From Sphingomonas sp. S1-29 (GTDB lineage Bacteria; Pseudomonadota; Alphaproteobacteria; Sphingomonadales; Sphingomonadaceae): a stretch of 64,000 nucleotides of DNA. The DNA is taken from the NCBI RefSeq assembly GCF_026167545.1, contig NZ_CP110678.1, positions 2,229,501 through 2,293,500 on the forward strand. The letters run 5' to 3'. The notes under the pieces are model-generated. The model was not told where the DNA came from, made no database searches, and saw only the letters and a list, made by a program, of their open reading frames with translations. The position numbers and the translations under genes were made by a program. Below, piece by piece: positions 1 to 11,029 of this stretch (position 1 is the first letter of the stretch; each line of letters begins with the position of its first letter).

Positions 1-2
1 CG

Positions 3-275
3 GCGGGATTGCCCGCGCTCGAGCCGCTCGCGGTCGACCATTTCGATTCGGGGCCGCTGATGCTCGAGGCGGCGGCGCAGGGGCTCGGCGTCGCGTTCAT
101 GCTCGAGATGCATTACGAAGGCGCGCGCGATCCGCGACTGGTGCGGTTGTTCGAGCCGGTGGCGAGCGACTACAGCTATTGGTTCGTGTGCCGCCCGCGC
201 GCGCTCACGACGCGCCCGGTGAAGATCTTCCACGACTGGCTGGTCGAGGTGATGGGGCCCGAGCCCGGCATCTGA
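3..275 (+). CDS. LysR-family transcriptional regulator, C-terminal fragment
   Basis: The reading frame is open from the first bases of the window and ends at a TGA at 273-275, so only the last ~90 residues are visible. They match the end of the effector-binding domain of LysR-type regulators of the GcvA/AmpR kind. Visible features are a GLGVAF segment (the conserved turn before the last helix), then a strand with Y-x-Y-W-F-V, and a final helix ending in F-x-x-W-L. The N-terminal helix-turn-helix lies upstream of the window, so the target cannot be inferred. A strong hairpin follows the stop. The family call is good; the subfamily is uncertain. Confidence 0.75.
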   Translation, partial: AGLPALEPLAVDHFDSGPLMLEAAAQGLGVAFMLEMHYEGARDPRLVRLFEPVASDYSYWFVCRPRALTTRPVKIFHDWLVEVMGPEPGI

Positions 276-284
276 AACGCAAGT

Positions 285-318
285 GCCGGGCCTGTCGAAG
301 CAGTTCGACAGGCCCGGC
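285..318. terminator. Perfect 15-bp hairpin between convergent genes
   Basis: Bases 285-299 are perfectly complementary to 304-318, with a GCAG loop at 300-303. The hairpin sits 10 bases after the LysR stop and 12 bases before the end of the convergent cyclophilin gene. It is therefore placed to terminate transcripts from both sides. There is no T-run on either side, so intrinsic termination is inferred from position and stem strength only. Confidence 0.6.
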
Positions 319-330
319 GCGAACGGGAGG

Positions 331-786
331 TTAGGCGACGGTCGCCTTGACGATCTTGCCGGGTGCGCGCGGCGGCTCGCCCTTGGGCAGCGCGTCGACA
401 TGCTCCATGCCCTCGGTCACTTCGCCCCAGACGGTGTACTGGCCATCGAGGAAGGTCGCGTCGTCGAGGCAGATGAAGAACTGGCTGTTCGCGCTGTTCG
501 GGTTCATCGTGCGCGCCATCGAGCATACGCCGCGCTTGTGCGGCTCGCGGCTGAATTCGGCGGCGACGTCGGGCAGGTCCGAACCGCTGGTGCCGGTGCC
601 GGTGGGATCGCCGCCCTGCGCCATGAAGCCGTCGATCACGCGGTGAAAGACGACGCCGTCATAGAAGCCGCGCTTGGCGAGCGTGGTGATGCGCTCGACA
701 TGGTTGGGCGCGAGATCGGGGCGAAGGCGGATCGTGACGTCGCCGCCGTCGAGGGTCAGCGTCAGCGTGGCTGGGGTATCGGACAT
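331..786 (-). CDS. Peptidyl-prolyl cis-trans isomerase, cyclophilin type
   Basis: This 151-residue protein is a single cyclophilin domain that catalyses cis-trans isomerisation of peptidyl-proline bonds. The active-site signature is clear: FHRV at 47-50 with catalytic Arg49, the MAQGGDPTGTG segment at 55-65, MAR at 90-92, SQFFI at 101-105, FLDG at 112-115 and W120. No signal peptide is visible, so it is probably cytoplasmic (PpiB-like). The frame is open further upstream, but the family begins at the chosen ATG (786), where the cyclophilin beta-strand starts a few residues in. It is convergent with the LysR gene. Confidence in function is high. Confidence 0.93.
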   Translation of the reverse strand: MSDTPATLTLTLDGGDVTIRLRPDLAPNHVERITTLAKRGFYDGVVFHRVIDGFMAQGGDPTGTGTSGSDLPDVAAEFSREPHKRGVCSMARTMNPNSANSQFFICLDDATFLDGQYTVWGEVTEGMEHVDALPKGEPPRAPGKIVKATVA

Positions 787-919
787 TGCAGCATTCTCCG
801 GATAGGGTGCGCGCCACTTAGGGAGCCGCGCGGGTGCTGGCAACGCTGTGTGCGGATTGGCAGCCCGAATCGGCTGGGCTAAGGCCATGCTTTGGTGCAG
901 CGCAACGGGAGGGCACGAT

Positions 920-2329
920 ATGAGCGAGGCCGAGCTTCCCGACATCGACGAGGCACGCGAGACCGGGCTCGACGAGGACGACCGGCTCAAGCCCGCATTC
1001 GTCCGCGCGATCCTCGACGCGGTCGAAGCCGGCGACAACGAGGGCGCCAACGCGCTGGTCGAGCCGCTCCACGCCGCCGACATCGCCGATCTGATCGAGA
1101 TCGCGCCCGCCGACATGCGTGCATCGCTGGCGGCGGCGATTTCGGAACGAATCGACGGCGACGTGCTCGCCGAGATGAACGACTGGGTGCGCGACGCGCT
1201 GGTCGATGCGCTCAACCCGCGCCAGCTCGCCGACATCGCGGGCGAGCTCGACACCGACGACGCGGTCGCGATCATCGAGGACCTCGACGAGGAAGACCAG
1301 CGCGCGGTGCTGCGCGCGCTCGACCCCGACGATCGCGCGGCGATCGAGGAGGCGCTGTCCTACCCCGAGGAATCGGCGGGCCGGCTGATGCAGCGCGAGC
1401 TGATCGCGGTGCCCGAACATTGGACCGTCGGCGACGTGCTCGATTATCTGCGTGCCGACGATCAGCTGACCACCGATTTCTGGGAAATCTTCGTCGTCGA
1501 TCCCGCGCATCGGCCGGTCGGCACCTGCAATTTGTCGTGGGTGCTGCGCACCCCGCGCGTTGTGTCGATGACCGACGTCATGAAGCGCGAACAGACGCTG
1601 ATCCCGGTCGACATGGACCAGGAAGAGGTCGCGCTCCGCTTCCAGAAATATGCGCTGATCTCGGCGGCGGTCGTCGATCCCAGCGGGCGGCTGGTCGGGG
1701 TGGTGACGGTCGACGACATCGTCCACATCATCAGCCAGGAAGCGGGCGAGGACGCGCTGCTGATGTCGGGCGCGGGCGATGGCGACATCAACGAGCCGAT
1801 CCGCGACAGTTATCAAGCGCGGGTGCGCTGGCTGATCGCGAATTTGTTCACCGCAATGCTGGCGTCGGGGATCATCGCGGCGTTTGGCGGGGCTATCGAG
1901 CAGATGGTGGCCTTGGCGGTGTTGATGCCGATCGTCGCGTCGATCGGCGGCAATGCGGGTACGCAGGCGATGGCGGTCGCGGTGCGCGCGCTGGCGACCA
2001 ACCAGCTGACCAAATCAAACACGCTGCGCACCGTCCGCCGCGAGATTTTGGTCGCGCTGATGAACGGGCTGACGATCGCGGTGCTGCTGGGGACCGGTGC
2101 GGCGTTGCTGTACGCCAGCCCGATGCTGGGGATGGTGATCGCGTCGGCGATCCTGCTCAACATCCTGGTCGCGGGGCTGGCCGGCGTGCTGGTGCCGGTG
2201 GTGCTCGAACGGCTCGAGCAGGATCCGGCGGTGGCAAGCTCGGTCTTCGTGACGATGGTCACCGATTCGATGGGGTTCCTGGCGTTTCTTGGACTCGCCG
2301 TTCTCAGCGGCTTGGTGACGATGGGTTGA
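920..2329 (+). CDS. mgtE: Magnesium transporter MgtE
   Basis: A 469-residue inner-membrane Mg2+ channel of the MgtE family. The order is a soluble acidic N domain (about 30-135), a tandem CBS pair (about 140-265, including the V-V-T-V-D-D-I repeat end), a linker helix, then about five membrane helices. The pore signature P-I-V-A-S-I-G-G-N-A-G-T-Q is present in the first half of the membrane domain. N and CBS domains gate the pore by sensing cytosolic Mg2+ in characterised homologues. The ATG at 920 is chosen because GGGAGGG lies just upstream; the frame is open further upstream but without a site. The gene stands alone. Confidence 0.93.
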   Translation: MSEAELPDIDEARETGLDEDDRLKPAFVRAILDAVEAGDNEGANALVEPLHAADIADLIEIAPADMRASLAAAISERIDGDVLAEMNDWVRDALVDALNPRQLADIAGELDTDDAVAIIEDLDEEDQRAVLRALDPDDRAAIEEALSYPEESAGRLMQRELIAVPEHWTVGDVLDYLRADDQLTTDFWEIFVVDPAHRPVGTCNLSWVLRTPRVVSMTDVMKREQTLIPVDMDQEEVALRFQKYALISAAVVDPSGRLVGVVTVDDIVHIISQEAGEDALLMSGAGDGDINEPIRDSYQARVRWLIANLFTAMLASGIIAAFGGAIEQMVALAVLMPIVASIGGNAGTQAMAVAVRALATNQLTKSNTLRTVRREILVALMNGLTIAVLLGTGAALLYASPMLGMVIASAILLNILVAGLAGVLVPVVLERLEQDPAVASSVFVTMVTDSMGFLAFLGLAVLSGLVTMG

Positions 2330-2360
2330 TCGCACGCGCATCCCCGCCCAAATGCGGGCG

Positions 2361-2765
2361 ATGCCGTTGCATCTGACCAAGGTCGCCTTCGCCGCCGAGA
2401 GCGTCGAGCATCTGCGCGCGCGCCTAGCGGTGCGTGCCGAGGCGGGGCCGGTGTTCCTGACCACGCGCTATCTGCCCAAGCGGCATGCCGAGGTGGCGGG
2501 GCAGGGGTCGCTGTTCTGGATCCTGAAGCACCAATTGGTCGCGCGATCGCCGATTCTGGGCTTTGGCGAGGCCGAGGGCGGGCGCGTGGCGATCCTGATC
2601 GATCCCGCGTTGGTGCTGGTCGAGGCGCGGCCCAAGCGCGCGCACCAGGGCTGGCGCTATCTCGAGGATGCCGACGCGCCGCGCGACCTGGGCGAGGGCG
2701 GCGCGGCGATCGCGGCGATGCCGTCGGCGATGATCGGCGAATTGCACGCCTTAGCCTTGCTGTGA
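2361..2765 (+). CDS. DUF1489 family protein
   Basis: A protein of about 134 residues matching the DUF1489 family, which is widespread in alphaproteobacteria and has no known function. The family start M-P-L-H-L-x-K is seen at 2361; an in-frame ATG nine bases upstream (2352) would add three residues. Other visible family features are a T-R-x-x-P-K-R segment near residue 33 and a central W-I-L-K. It is soluble with no signal peptide. Its last bases overlap the GTG start of dinB by 4 bases, so the two are probably translated together, although no functional link is established. Confidence 0.8.
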   Translation: MPLHLTKVAFAAESVEHLRARLAVRAEAGPVFLTTRYLPKRHAEVAGQGSLFWILKHQLVARSPILGFGEAEGGRVAILIDPALVLVEARPKRAHQGWRYLEDADAPRDLGEGGAAIAAMPSAMIGELHALALL

Positions 2766-3847
2766 CCGCCGCCGCGCCCGGCGTGCGCAAGATCATCCAT
2801 ATCGACATGGATGCCTTTTATGCCTCGGTCGAGCAGCGCGACTTTCCCGAATTGCGCGGCAAGCCGGTGGCGGTGGGGGGATCGCGCGCGCGCGGCGTGG
2901 TGGCGGCGGCGAGCTACGAGGCGCGCAAATTCGGCGTGCGATCGGCGATGCCCTCGGTCACCGCGGCCAAGCGCTGCCCCGATCTGGTGTTCGTCTCGCC
3001 GCGCTTCGACGTCTACAGCGCGGTGTCGCGGCAGATTCGCGCGATCTTTGCAGAGTTCACCCCGCTGATCGAACCGCTGTCGCTCGACGAGGCGTATCTC
3101 GACGTCAGCGCCGACCTCGCGGGGATCGGCTCGGCGCGCGATACCGCCGCCGCCATCCGCGCGCGGATCGCCGCCGAGACCGGGCTGACCGCGTCGGCGG
3201 GGGTGTCGTACAACAAGTTCATCGCCAAGCTCGCCTCGGACCAGAACAAGCCCGACGGGCTGTGCGTGATCCCGCCGGGGCATGGCGCGGCGTTCGTTGG
3301 CAGCCTGCCGGTGCGGCGCTTCCATGGCGTCGGGCCGGTGACCGCGGCGAAGATGGAGCGGATGGGGATCCTCACCGGTGCCGATCTGGCCGGGCTGACG
3401 ATCGACGAGATGCGGCGCGCTTTCGGCAGCTTCGCCGAATATCTGTACGCGGCGGCGCGCGGCGAGGATCATCGCCCGGTACGGGTGAATCGAGAATCGA
3501 AGTCGATCGGTGCCGAGCGGACCTTCGAGCATGACCTGTCCGATTGGGAGTCGCTGATAGCGGGGCTCGAGCGGGTGGCCGATGCCGCATGGGTGCGGAT
3601 CGAGCGGCACCAGGCGCGCGGGCGGCGGGTAACGCTGAAGCTTCGGTACAATGATTTCCGCACGATCACGCGGGCGCGGACACTGGCGGCGGGGGTGGGC
3701 GACCGCGCGGCGTTCGGCGCGGCGGGCGATCTGTTGCTGCGCGCGCTGTATCCGGTCGAGATGCCGGTGCGGTTGCTGGGGCTGACGCTGTCGGCGCTGG
3801 GGGAGGAGCGTGGGGAGGACGTGCAGCCGGGGTTGCCGCTTGGGTAG
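2762..3847 (+). CDS. dinB: DNA polymerase IV (Y-family translesion polymerase)
   Basis: This 361-residue Y-family polymerase bypasses lesions during replication. The palm motifs carrying the catalytic acidic residues are clear: H-I-D-M-D-A-F-Y-A-S-V-E near residue 12 and S-L-D-E-A-Y-L-D-V near residue 105. Further on are the S-A-G-V-S-Y-N-K-F-x-A-K helix, the helix-hairpin-helix thumb (G-V-G-P-V-T-A) and the little-finger domain. The GTG start at 2762 overlaps the DUF1489 stop by 4 bases and matches the family N-terminus. The C-terminus is at the usual length for a short DinB and no beta-clamp motif was identified with confidence. No LexA box was sought successfully. Confidence 0.93.
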   Translation: MTAAAPGVRKIIHIDMDAFYASVEQRDFPELRGKPVAVGGSRARGVVAAASYEARKFGVRSAMPSVTAAKRCPDLVFVSPRFDVYSAVSRQIRAIFAEFTPLIEPLSLDEAYLDVSADLAGIGSARDTAAAIRARIAAETGLTASAGVSYNKFIAKLASDQNKPDGLCVIPPGHGAAFVGSLPVRRFHGVGPVTAAKMERMGILTGADLAGLTIDEMRRAFGSFAEYLYAAARGEDHRPVRVNRESKSIGAERTFEHDLSDWESLIAGLERVADAAWVRIERHQARGRRVTLKLRYNDFRTITRARTLAAGVGDRAAFGAAGDLLLRALYPVEMPVRLLGLTLSALGEERGEDVQPGLPLG

Positions 3848-3863
3848 CAACGTTCCCAAAAGA

Positions 3864-3982
3864 CCGTTCGTCCTGAGTAGGGGCTGAGCGGAGGCGAAGA
3901 CCCGTATCGAAGGACATGCCCCAAGCGGGCGGTCCTTCGATACGCCGCTTCGACAAGCTCAGCGGCTACTCAGGACGAACGG
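3864..3982. repeat. Family A inverted repeat (arms CCGTTCGTCCTGAG / CTCAGGACGAACGG)
   Basis: Long imperfect palindrome between the convergent dinB and CsbD genes. The outer arms carry the CCGTTCGTCCTGAGTA / TACTCAGGACGAACGG pair and the inner parts carry GTATCGAAGGAC / GTCCTTCGATAC. Six related copies lie in this window (17434, 23799, 44521, 51271, 57310 and this one). It could fold as a bidirectional terminator. Confidence 0.8.
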
Positions 3983-3997
3983 GGGTGGGAGGGGCCG

Positions 3998-4270
3998 TCA
4001 GTTGCGGCGGCCGCCCGAGAGCAGCAGATAGCCGAGCACGCCGGCAATACCGAGTGACAGCAAGGGCTGGCGGCGGACGAAATCGACCACCGGGCCGGCG
4101 AGTTCCTCGACCGCGGCCTGGGCATGGCCGGCGGCCTTTTGCGTCTTGCCGCCGAGCTTGTCCGCCGAACCCTCAGCCTTCAGATCGTTGCGACCGAGCA
4201 CGTCGCCCGCTGCCTGCTTGAGCGAGCCGCCGATATCACGGCCGGTGCCTTCGACGATGTTCTCATTCAT
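3998..4270 (-). CDS. CsbD-like stress protein with C-terminal membrane anchor
   Basis: A 90-residue protein. Residues 1-50 have the CsbD-family pattern (M-N-E-x-x-x-E-G, then repeated K-x-x-G-D and K-A-E-G segments predicted as amphipathic helices). Residues about 69-86 form one hydrophobic helix ending in G-G-R-R-N, like the ElaB/YqjD-type tail anchor. CsbD proteins are induced by general stress in other bacteria, but their molecular role is unknown. Here the hydrophobic C-terminus suggests inner-membrane attachment (inference). It is a single gene, convergent with dinB. Confidence 0.8.
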   Translation of the reverse strand: MNENIVEGTGRDIGGSLKQAAGDVLGRNDLKAEGSADKLGGKTQKAAGHAQAAVEELAGPVVDFVRRQPLLSLGIAGVLGYLLLSGGRRN

Positions 4271-4325
4271 GGCAATCTCCTGTGCAAAGTCGGCGCTAGT
4301 ACGCGCTTGGCGGTCGAAGGTTGCG

Positions 4326-4985
4326 TCAGCTGCGCACCAGCTGGGGGAAACCGGCGCGGAATGCCGCGACCTTGGGCTTGTCCCACCGCACGATGTACGG
4401 ATGGTTGGGGTTCTTGCGGTAGAAATCCTGGTGATAGGCCTCGGCGGGGAAGAAGCCGCCGCCTTCGATCCGCGTCACGATCGGCTTGCCCCACGCCTTG
4501 GTCTTGCCGAGCTGCGCGACATAGCGCTGCGCCACCAGTTTCTGCTGCGGGGTCTGGGGGAAGATCGCCGAGCGATAGCTGGGGCCGGTGTCGGGTCCTT
4601 GGCGGTTGAGCTGGGTCGGATCGTGCGCGACCGAGAAATAGACGCGCAGCAGGGTGCCGTAGCTCACCTGGGCGGGGTCGTACACGATCCGCACCGCTTC
4701 GGCGTGACCGGTCCGTTCGGTGCTGACCGCGGCATAGTTCGCGGTGTCGCGGGTGCCGCCGGCATAGCCGTTGACGACCTGGCGCACGCCTTTCATCTGT
4801 TCGAACACCGCCTCGAGCCCCCAAAAGCAGCCGCCGGCGAACACCGCCACCGCCTGGCCCTTGGTGGCGGGAACGTCGATCGCGGGGGCGGGGATCGGGA
4901 CGGCGCGCTCGGCATGGCCGGCGACGGGCAGCGTCACGAGGGCGGTAGTGGCGATCGCGGCGGCGATCAGGATCGGCTTGAGCAT
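4326..4985 (-). CDS. msrA: Peptide-methionine (S)-S-oxide reductase MsrA, exported
   Basis: A 219-residue MsrA that reduces methionine-S-sulfoxide in proteins. The catalytic motif G-G-C-F-W-G is at 51-56, with nucleophile Cys53. Also present are the G-Y-A-G-G segment and the H-A-E-A-V-x-I-x-Y-D-P motif. Residues 1-26 form a signal peptide (L-K-P start, hydrophobic A/I/L core, A-G-H-A end), so this copy acts in the periplasm. The start is taken at the ATG of 4985; a GTG one codon earlier is also in frame. No MsrB lies next to it. Confidence 0.93.
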   Translation of the reverse strand: MLKPILIAAAIATTALVTLPVAGHAERAVPIPAPAIDVPATKGQAVAVFAGGCFWGLEAVFEQMKGVRQVVNGYAGGTRDTANYAAVSTERTGHAEAVRIVYDPAQVSYGTLLRVYFSVAHDPTQLNRQGPDTGPSYRSAIFPQTPQQKLVAQRYVAQLGKTKAWGKPIVTRIEGGGFFPAEAYHQDFYRKNPNHPYIVRWDKPKVAAFRAGFPQLVRS

Positions 4986-5034
4986 CACGCGACTCCGGTA
5001 CGGGGCGGGTGCGCCCCTTTTACACCAGATACGT

Positions 5035-5181
5035 TCAGCCGACCGAATCGGTTACCGCACTGGCCGAATACATTGGCGGGTTCTCGGGCTGCGCGGTCTG
5101 CACCGCGACGAGGCCGATCGCACCGATCGCGAAACCGCTGAGGAAATGCCGGAAATAGCCGGCGCGCAGAAACTTGAGCAT
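5035..5181 (-). CDS. Small single-pass membrane protein, 48 residues, unknown function
   Basis: A short ORF of 48 codons starting at ATG 5181, preceded by GGAAGAAAG at a good distance. The peptide has a basic N-terminus (M-L-K-F-L-R-A-G-Y-F-R-H-F), one hydrophobic segment (about residues 14-29, F-A-I-G-A-I-G-L-V-A-V) and a polar tail. That gives a predicted single transmembrane protein with N-in basic residues. No family is recognised. The frame continues upstream by 12 codons, but without a ribosome binding site. The call rests on the RBS, topology and composition; expression is unproven. Confidence 0.55.
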   Translation of the reverse strand: MLKFLRAGYFRHFLSGFAIGAIGLVAVQTAQPENPPMYSASAVTDSVG

Positions 5182-5355
5182 CGTCTTTCTTCCTTGCTGG
5201 GCCGAAGGCACTGCCATCGGCGACGATCGGTCCGGGCGCGGGGACCATCCCCTTGCCTCGCCAGCAACTGTATAAGGGTGCGCGGTGAACGACCGCTTGC
5301 GTGGTTGTTCATCTAGGGTTCGGGTTCGGGTGCAGCAATGCGCCGCTACGGAAAC

Positions 5356-8342
<2,987 letters not shown>

Positions 8343-8453
8343 CGCGCCAGCACTGACGTCATGTTCGCGCGGGGGCAAGGGCAGTTGTAAGGCGGGGGCA
8401 GTTGTAAGGCGGGGGCGGTTGTGGTCGATCGGCGCGGTGCCTATGCCGTGCGC

Positions 8454-9116
8454 ATGACCGACCATCCGCTCCGCGCCGCGATCATCCCCGTCACCCCGCT
8501 CCAGCAGAATTGCACGCTGCTGTGGTGCACCAAGACGATGCGTGCCGCGGTGATCGACCCCGGCGGCGATTTGGCACGAATCCATGCCGCGATCGCGCAG
8601 GCGGAGGTCACGGTCGAAAAGATCGTGCTGACCCACGGCCATATCGACCATTGCGGCGAGGCAAAGCCGCTCGCCGACGAACTCGGGGTACCGATCGAGG
8701 GACCGCACGAGGCCGATCGCTTCTGGATCGCGCGACTCGACGAGGACGGGCGCAATTACGGTATTCATGGCGTGCCGTTCGAGCCTTCGCGCTGGCTGGT
8801 CGAGGGCGACACGGTGACGGTGGGCGAGCTGGTGCTCGACGTCTATGAAACCCCCGGCCACACGCCGGGGCATGTCGTATTCCACCATCCCGAATCGAAG
8901 CTGGCGGTGGTCGGCGACGTGCTGTTCAAGGGATCGGTCGGCCGCACCGACTTCCCGCTGAGCGACACCCAGGCGCTGATCGATTCGGTGGTGACCAAAT
9001 TATGGCCGATGGGCGACGACACCGTCTTCCTGCCGGGACATGGCGAGCCCAGCCAGTTCGGGGTCGAGCGGTTGAACAATCCCTTCGTTGCCGATCGCGT
9101 GCTGGCGCAGAGTTGA
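8454..9116 (+). CDS. Metallo-beta-lactamase-fold hydrolase (YcbL/glyoxalase II-like)
   Basis: A 220-residue protein. The zinc-binding motif T-H-G-H-I-D-H is at 60-66 (H61, H63, D65, H66), followed by T-P-G-H-T-P-G-H, a V-V-G-D-V-L-F-K-G-S-V-G-R-T-D stretch and L-P-G-H-G. This arrangement is typical of the small glyoxalase II-like or YcbL subgroup, hydrolysing thioesters such as S-lactoylglutathione in some members. The true substrate is not determined by sequence. The ATG at 8454 is preferred over an upstream GTG because the family begins at this point. It is divergent from pabBC. Confidence 0.87.
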   Translation: MTDHPLRAAIIPVTPLQQNCTLLWCTKTMRAAVIDPGGDLARIHAAIAQAEVTVEKIVLTHGHIDHCGEAKPLADELGVPIEGPHEADRFWIARLDEDGRNYGIHGVPFEPSRWLVEGDTVTVGELVLDVYETPGHTPGHVVFHHPESKLAVVGDVLFKGSVGRTDFPLSDTQALIDSVVTKLWPMGDDTVFLPGHGEPSQFGVERLNNPFVADRVLAQS

Positions 9117-9137
9117 GGCGCGGTCGATCGGCTGCGG

Positions 9138-9575
9138 TCAGCCGGTCATCACCGCGGGGGCGGGTGCTTGGATCGCTCGCGGGTCGGGGCTGTGCGAGAT
9201 CAGGATCGCATAGCCCGCGAGCAGCGTGGTGATCGTCAGCGTCGTGATCATCCCCACCTGGCGCGGCCACAGTCGCCCTTCCATGCCGAAGGGGTGAAAC
9301 AAGCGGCCGACGAGGAACACCACCGCGGCAACCCCCAGCAGCGTCGACGGGCCGCGCACCAGTTCGATGCCGCCGATCAGCAACAGGACGATCGGGGTAT
9401 ATTCGATGAAATTGGCCTGCGCGCGCATCCGGGCGAGCAACTTGTTATTGCCGCCATCGCCCAGCGCCACCCGATCGCTGAATCGCACGCGGATCGTGCG
9501 GATGCCGAGCCATACATTGATGAGCGCGGCGACGCCGATCGTCGCCAGCGTGATCGGCAGCATTAATCCGTGCAT
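9138..9575 (-). CDS. MAPEG-family membrane protein
   Basis: A 145-residue protein with four hydrophobic helices (about 5-25, 56-75, 80-100 and 105-125). The family pattern is seen: R-x-x-A-Q-A-N-F-I-E-Y-x-P after helix 1, and L-F-H-P-F-G between helices. MAPEG proteins include glutathione-dependent transferases and peroxidases; bacterial relatives like YecN have no assigned role. It is convergent with the MBL gene and divergent from rpmF. It is identified by family only. Confidence 0.85.
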   Translation of the reverse strand: MHGLMLPITLATIGVAALINVWLGIRTIRVRFSDRVALGDGGNNKLLARMRAQANFIEYTPIVLLLIGGIELVRGPSTLLGVAAVVFLVGRLFHPFGMEGRLWPRQVGMITTLTITTLLAGYAILISHSPDPRAIQAPAPAVMTG

Positions 9576-9626
9576 CGCTTCTTCCCCCCATCGTGTCGCA
9601 ACCAGCGTCGCACGGCGGGCCTACCC

Positions 9627-9654
9627 TTGCAACGGCGTGGGAATTCGGTATAGG
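9627..9654 (+). promoter_or_regulatory. Candidate sigma-70-like promoter upstream of rpmF
   Basis: TTGCAA at 9627-9632 and TATAGG at 9649-9654 are separated by 16 bases. This lies in the 214-base divergent space between the MAPEG gene and rpmF and points towards rpmF-plsX-fabH. It is a plausible match to the housekeeping consensus but is a weak prediction in GC-rich DNA. Confidence 0.3.
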
Positions 9655-9789
9655 CGCACGCTCGCTTCGTGACCTGCCCGGATGTCGGTCTAGCATGCGA
9701 CCGGCTTGTCCGTGTCGCTTGTTCCGCTCGTCGGTGCAGCGAATCGCGACCCCGAACGTTTTGAAGAATATCGAAGAAGGTTTGCCGAC

Positions 9790-9969
9790 ATGGCCGTTCC
9801 AAAAAGAAAAACGTCGCCGTCGAAGCGCGGCATGCGCCGTTCGCACGATTCGCTTTCGGTCGAGTCGTTTCAGGAATGCCCCAATTGCGGCGAACTGAAG
9901 CGTCCCCATATCCTGTGTGGTTCGTGCGGCCATTATAACGGTCGTGAAATCGTGGCGGTCGAGGCTTAA
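9790..9969 (+). CDS. rpmF: 50S ribosomal protein L32
   Basis: A 59-residue L32 with the family start [17 protein letters not shown] and the zinc ribbon cysteines C30, C33, C43 and C46 all present (C+ form). It is a structural protein of the large ribosomal subunit. It is the first gene of an rpmF-plsX-fabH-ihfA-merR block, a conserved link between ribosome and fatty-acid synthesis genes. plsX begins 28 bases after its stop. Confidence 0.97.
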   Translation: MAVPKRKTSPSKRGMRRSHDSLSVESFQECPNCGELKRPHILCGSCGHYNGREIVAVEA

Positions 9970-9997
9970 GCCACGTCACCCGAGAGGCAGTAGCTAG

Positions 9998-11029
9998 ATG
10001 GGGTCGAGTGCACGGATCGCCGTCGATGCGATGGGCGGCGATGGTGGCTTGGCGGTCATGCTCGCGGGTGTCGCGCGCGCTCGTGCCCGCTTCCCCGAAA
10101 TGCACTTCCTGCTGGTCGGCGACGAGAGTGCGATCCGCGAAGGGCTTCGCACCCATCCCAATCTGAGCGCGGCATCCGAAGTGCTGCATGCGCCCGAAGT
10201 GGTGAAGTCCGACGCCAAGCCGAGCCAGGCGATTCGCCGCGCCAAGACCACGTCGATGGGAATCGCCATCGCGCAGGTGAAGGCGGGGCGCGCCGCCGCG
10301 GCGGTATCGGCGGGCAATACCGGCGCGCTGATGTCGATGGCCAAGCTGTCGCTGCGCACGATGCCGGGGATCGACCGGCCCGCGCTTGCCGCGCTGATGC
10401 CCTCGCTCGGCGAAACCGACACCGTCATGCTCGACCTCGGCGCCAATACCGAGTGCGACGCGCGCAACCTGGTGCAGTTCGCGGTGATGGGCGCCGCTTA
10501 TGCGCGCACCGCGCTCGACCTCGAGCGGCCGCGGGTCGCATTGCTCAACATCGGCACCGAGGACCAGAAGGGCACCGACATCATCCGTGATGCCGCCGCC
10601 GAAATCCGCGCCGCGCCGCATCTGCCACTGGAATTCGCTGGTTTCATCGAAGGCGACCGGCTGTCGCGCGGCGAAGTCGACGTGATCGTATGCGACGGTT
10701 TTTCGGGGAATATCGCGCTCAAGACCGCCGAGGGCACCGCACGGTTCGTCGCCGACCTGCTCAAGCGCGCCTTCCGCAGCTCGATCCGCTCGAAGGTCGG
10801 CTTCCTGATCTCGAAGCCCGCGACCGAATTGCTGCGCGATCATCTCGATCCCAACAACCACAATGGCGCGGTCTTCCTGGGCCTCAACGGCCTGGTCGTG
10901 AAGAGCCATGGCGGCGCCAACGCGGTCGGCATCGAGAATGCGATCGCGGTGGCGGCCAAGATGGTGCGCGATGATCTGGGACGGCGGATCGCCGAGGACC
11001 TGGGTAATTTTGAGGCGAAAGCGGCGTGA
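9998..11029 (+). CDS. plsX: Phosphate acyltransferase PlsX
   Basis: A 343-residue enzyme that makes acyl-phosphate from acyl-ACP for the PlsY-dependent route to phosphatidic acid. It has the PlsX start I-A-V-D-A-M-G-G-D, the S-A-G-N-T-G-A-L-M segment and the V-C-D-G-F-S-G-N motif. The ATG at 9998 follows a GAGAGG site. It overlaps fabH by 4 bases (GTGA). This pairing of plsX and fabH is one of the most conserved in bacteria and couples phospholipid and fatty acid initiation. Confidence 0.97.
   Translation: MGSSARIAVDAMGGDGGLAVMLAGVARARARFPEMHFLLVGDESAIREGLRTHPNLSAASEVLHAPEVVKSDAKPSQAIRRAKTTSMGIAIAQVKAGRAAAAVSAGNTGALMSMAKLSLRTMPGIDRPALAALMPSLGETDTVMLDLGANTECDARNLVQFAVMGAAYARTALDLERPRVALLNIGTEDQKGTDIIRDAAAEIRAAPHLPLEFAGFIEGDRLSRGEVDVIVCDGFSGNIALKTAEGTARFVADLLKRAFRSSIRSKVGFLISKPATELLRDHLDPNNHNGAVFLGLNGLVVKSHGGANAVGIENAIAVAAKMVRDDLGRRIAEDLGNFEAKAA

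Noticed and set aside
892..2376. 494-residue plus-strand frame overlapping mgtE
   Set aside because: R- and G-rich shadow of mgtE in another frame, with no recognised family.
2657..3859. 400-residue minus-strand frame opposite dinB
   Set aside because: It is antisense to dinB with shadow-like composition (rich in R, H and P).
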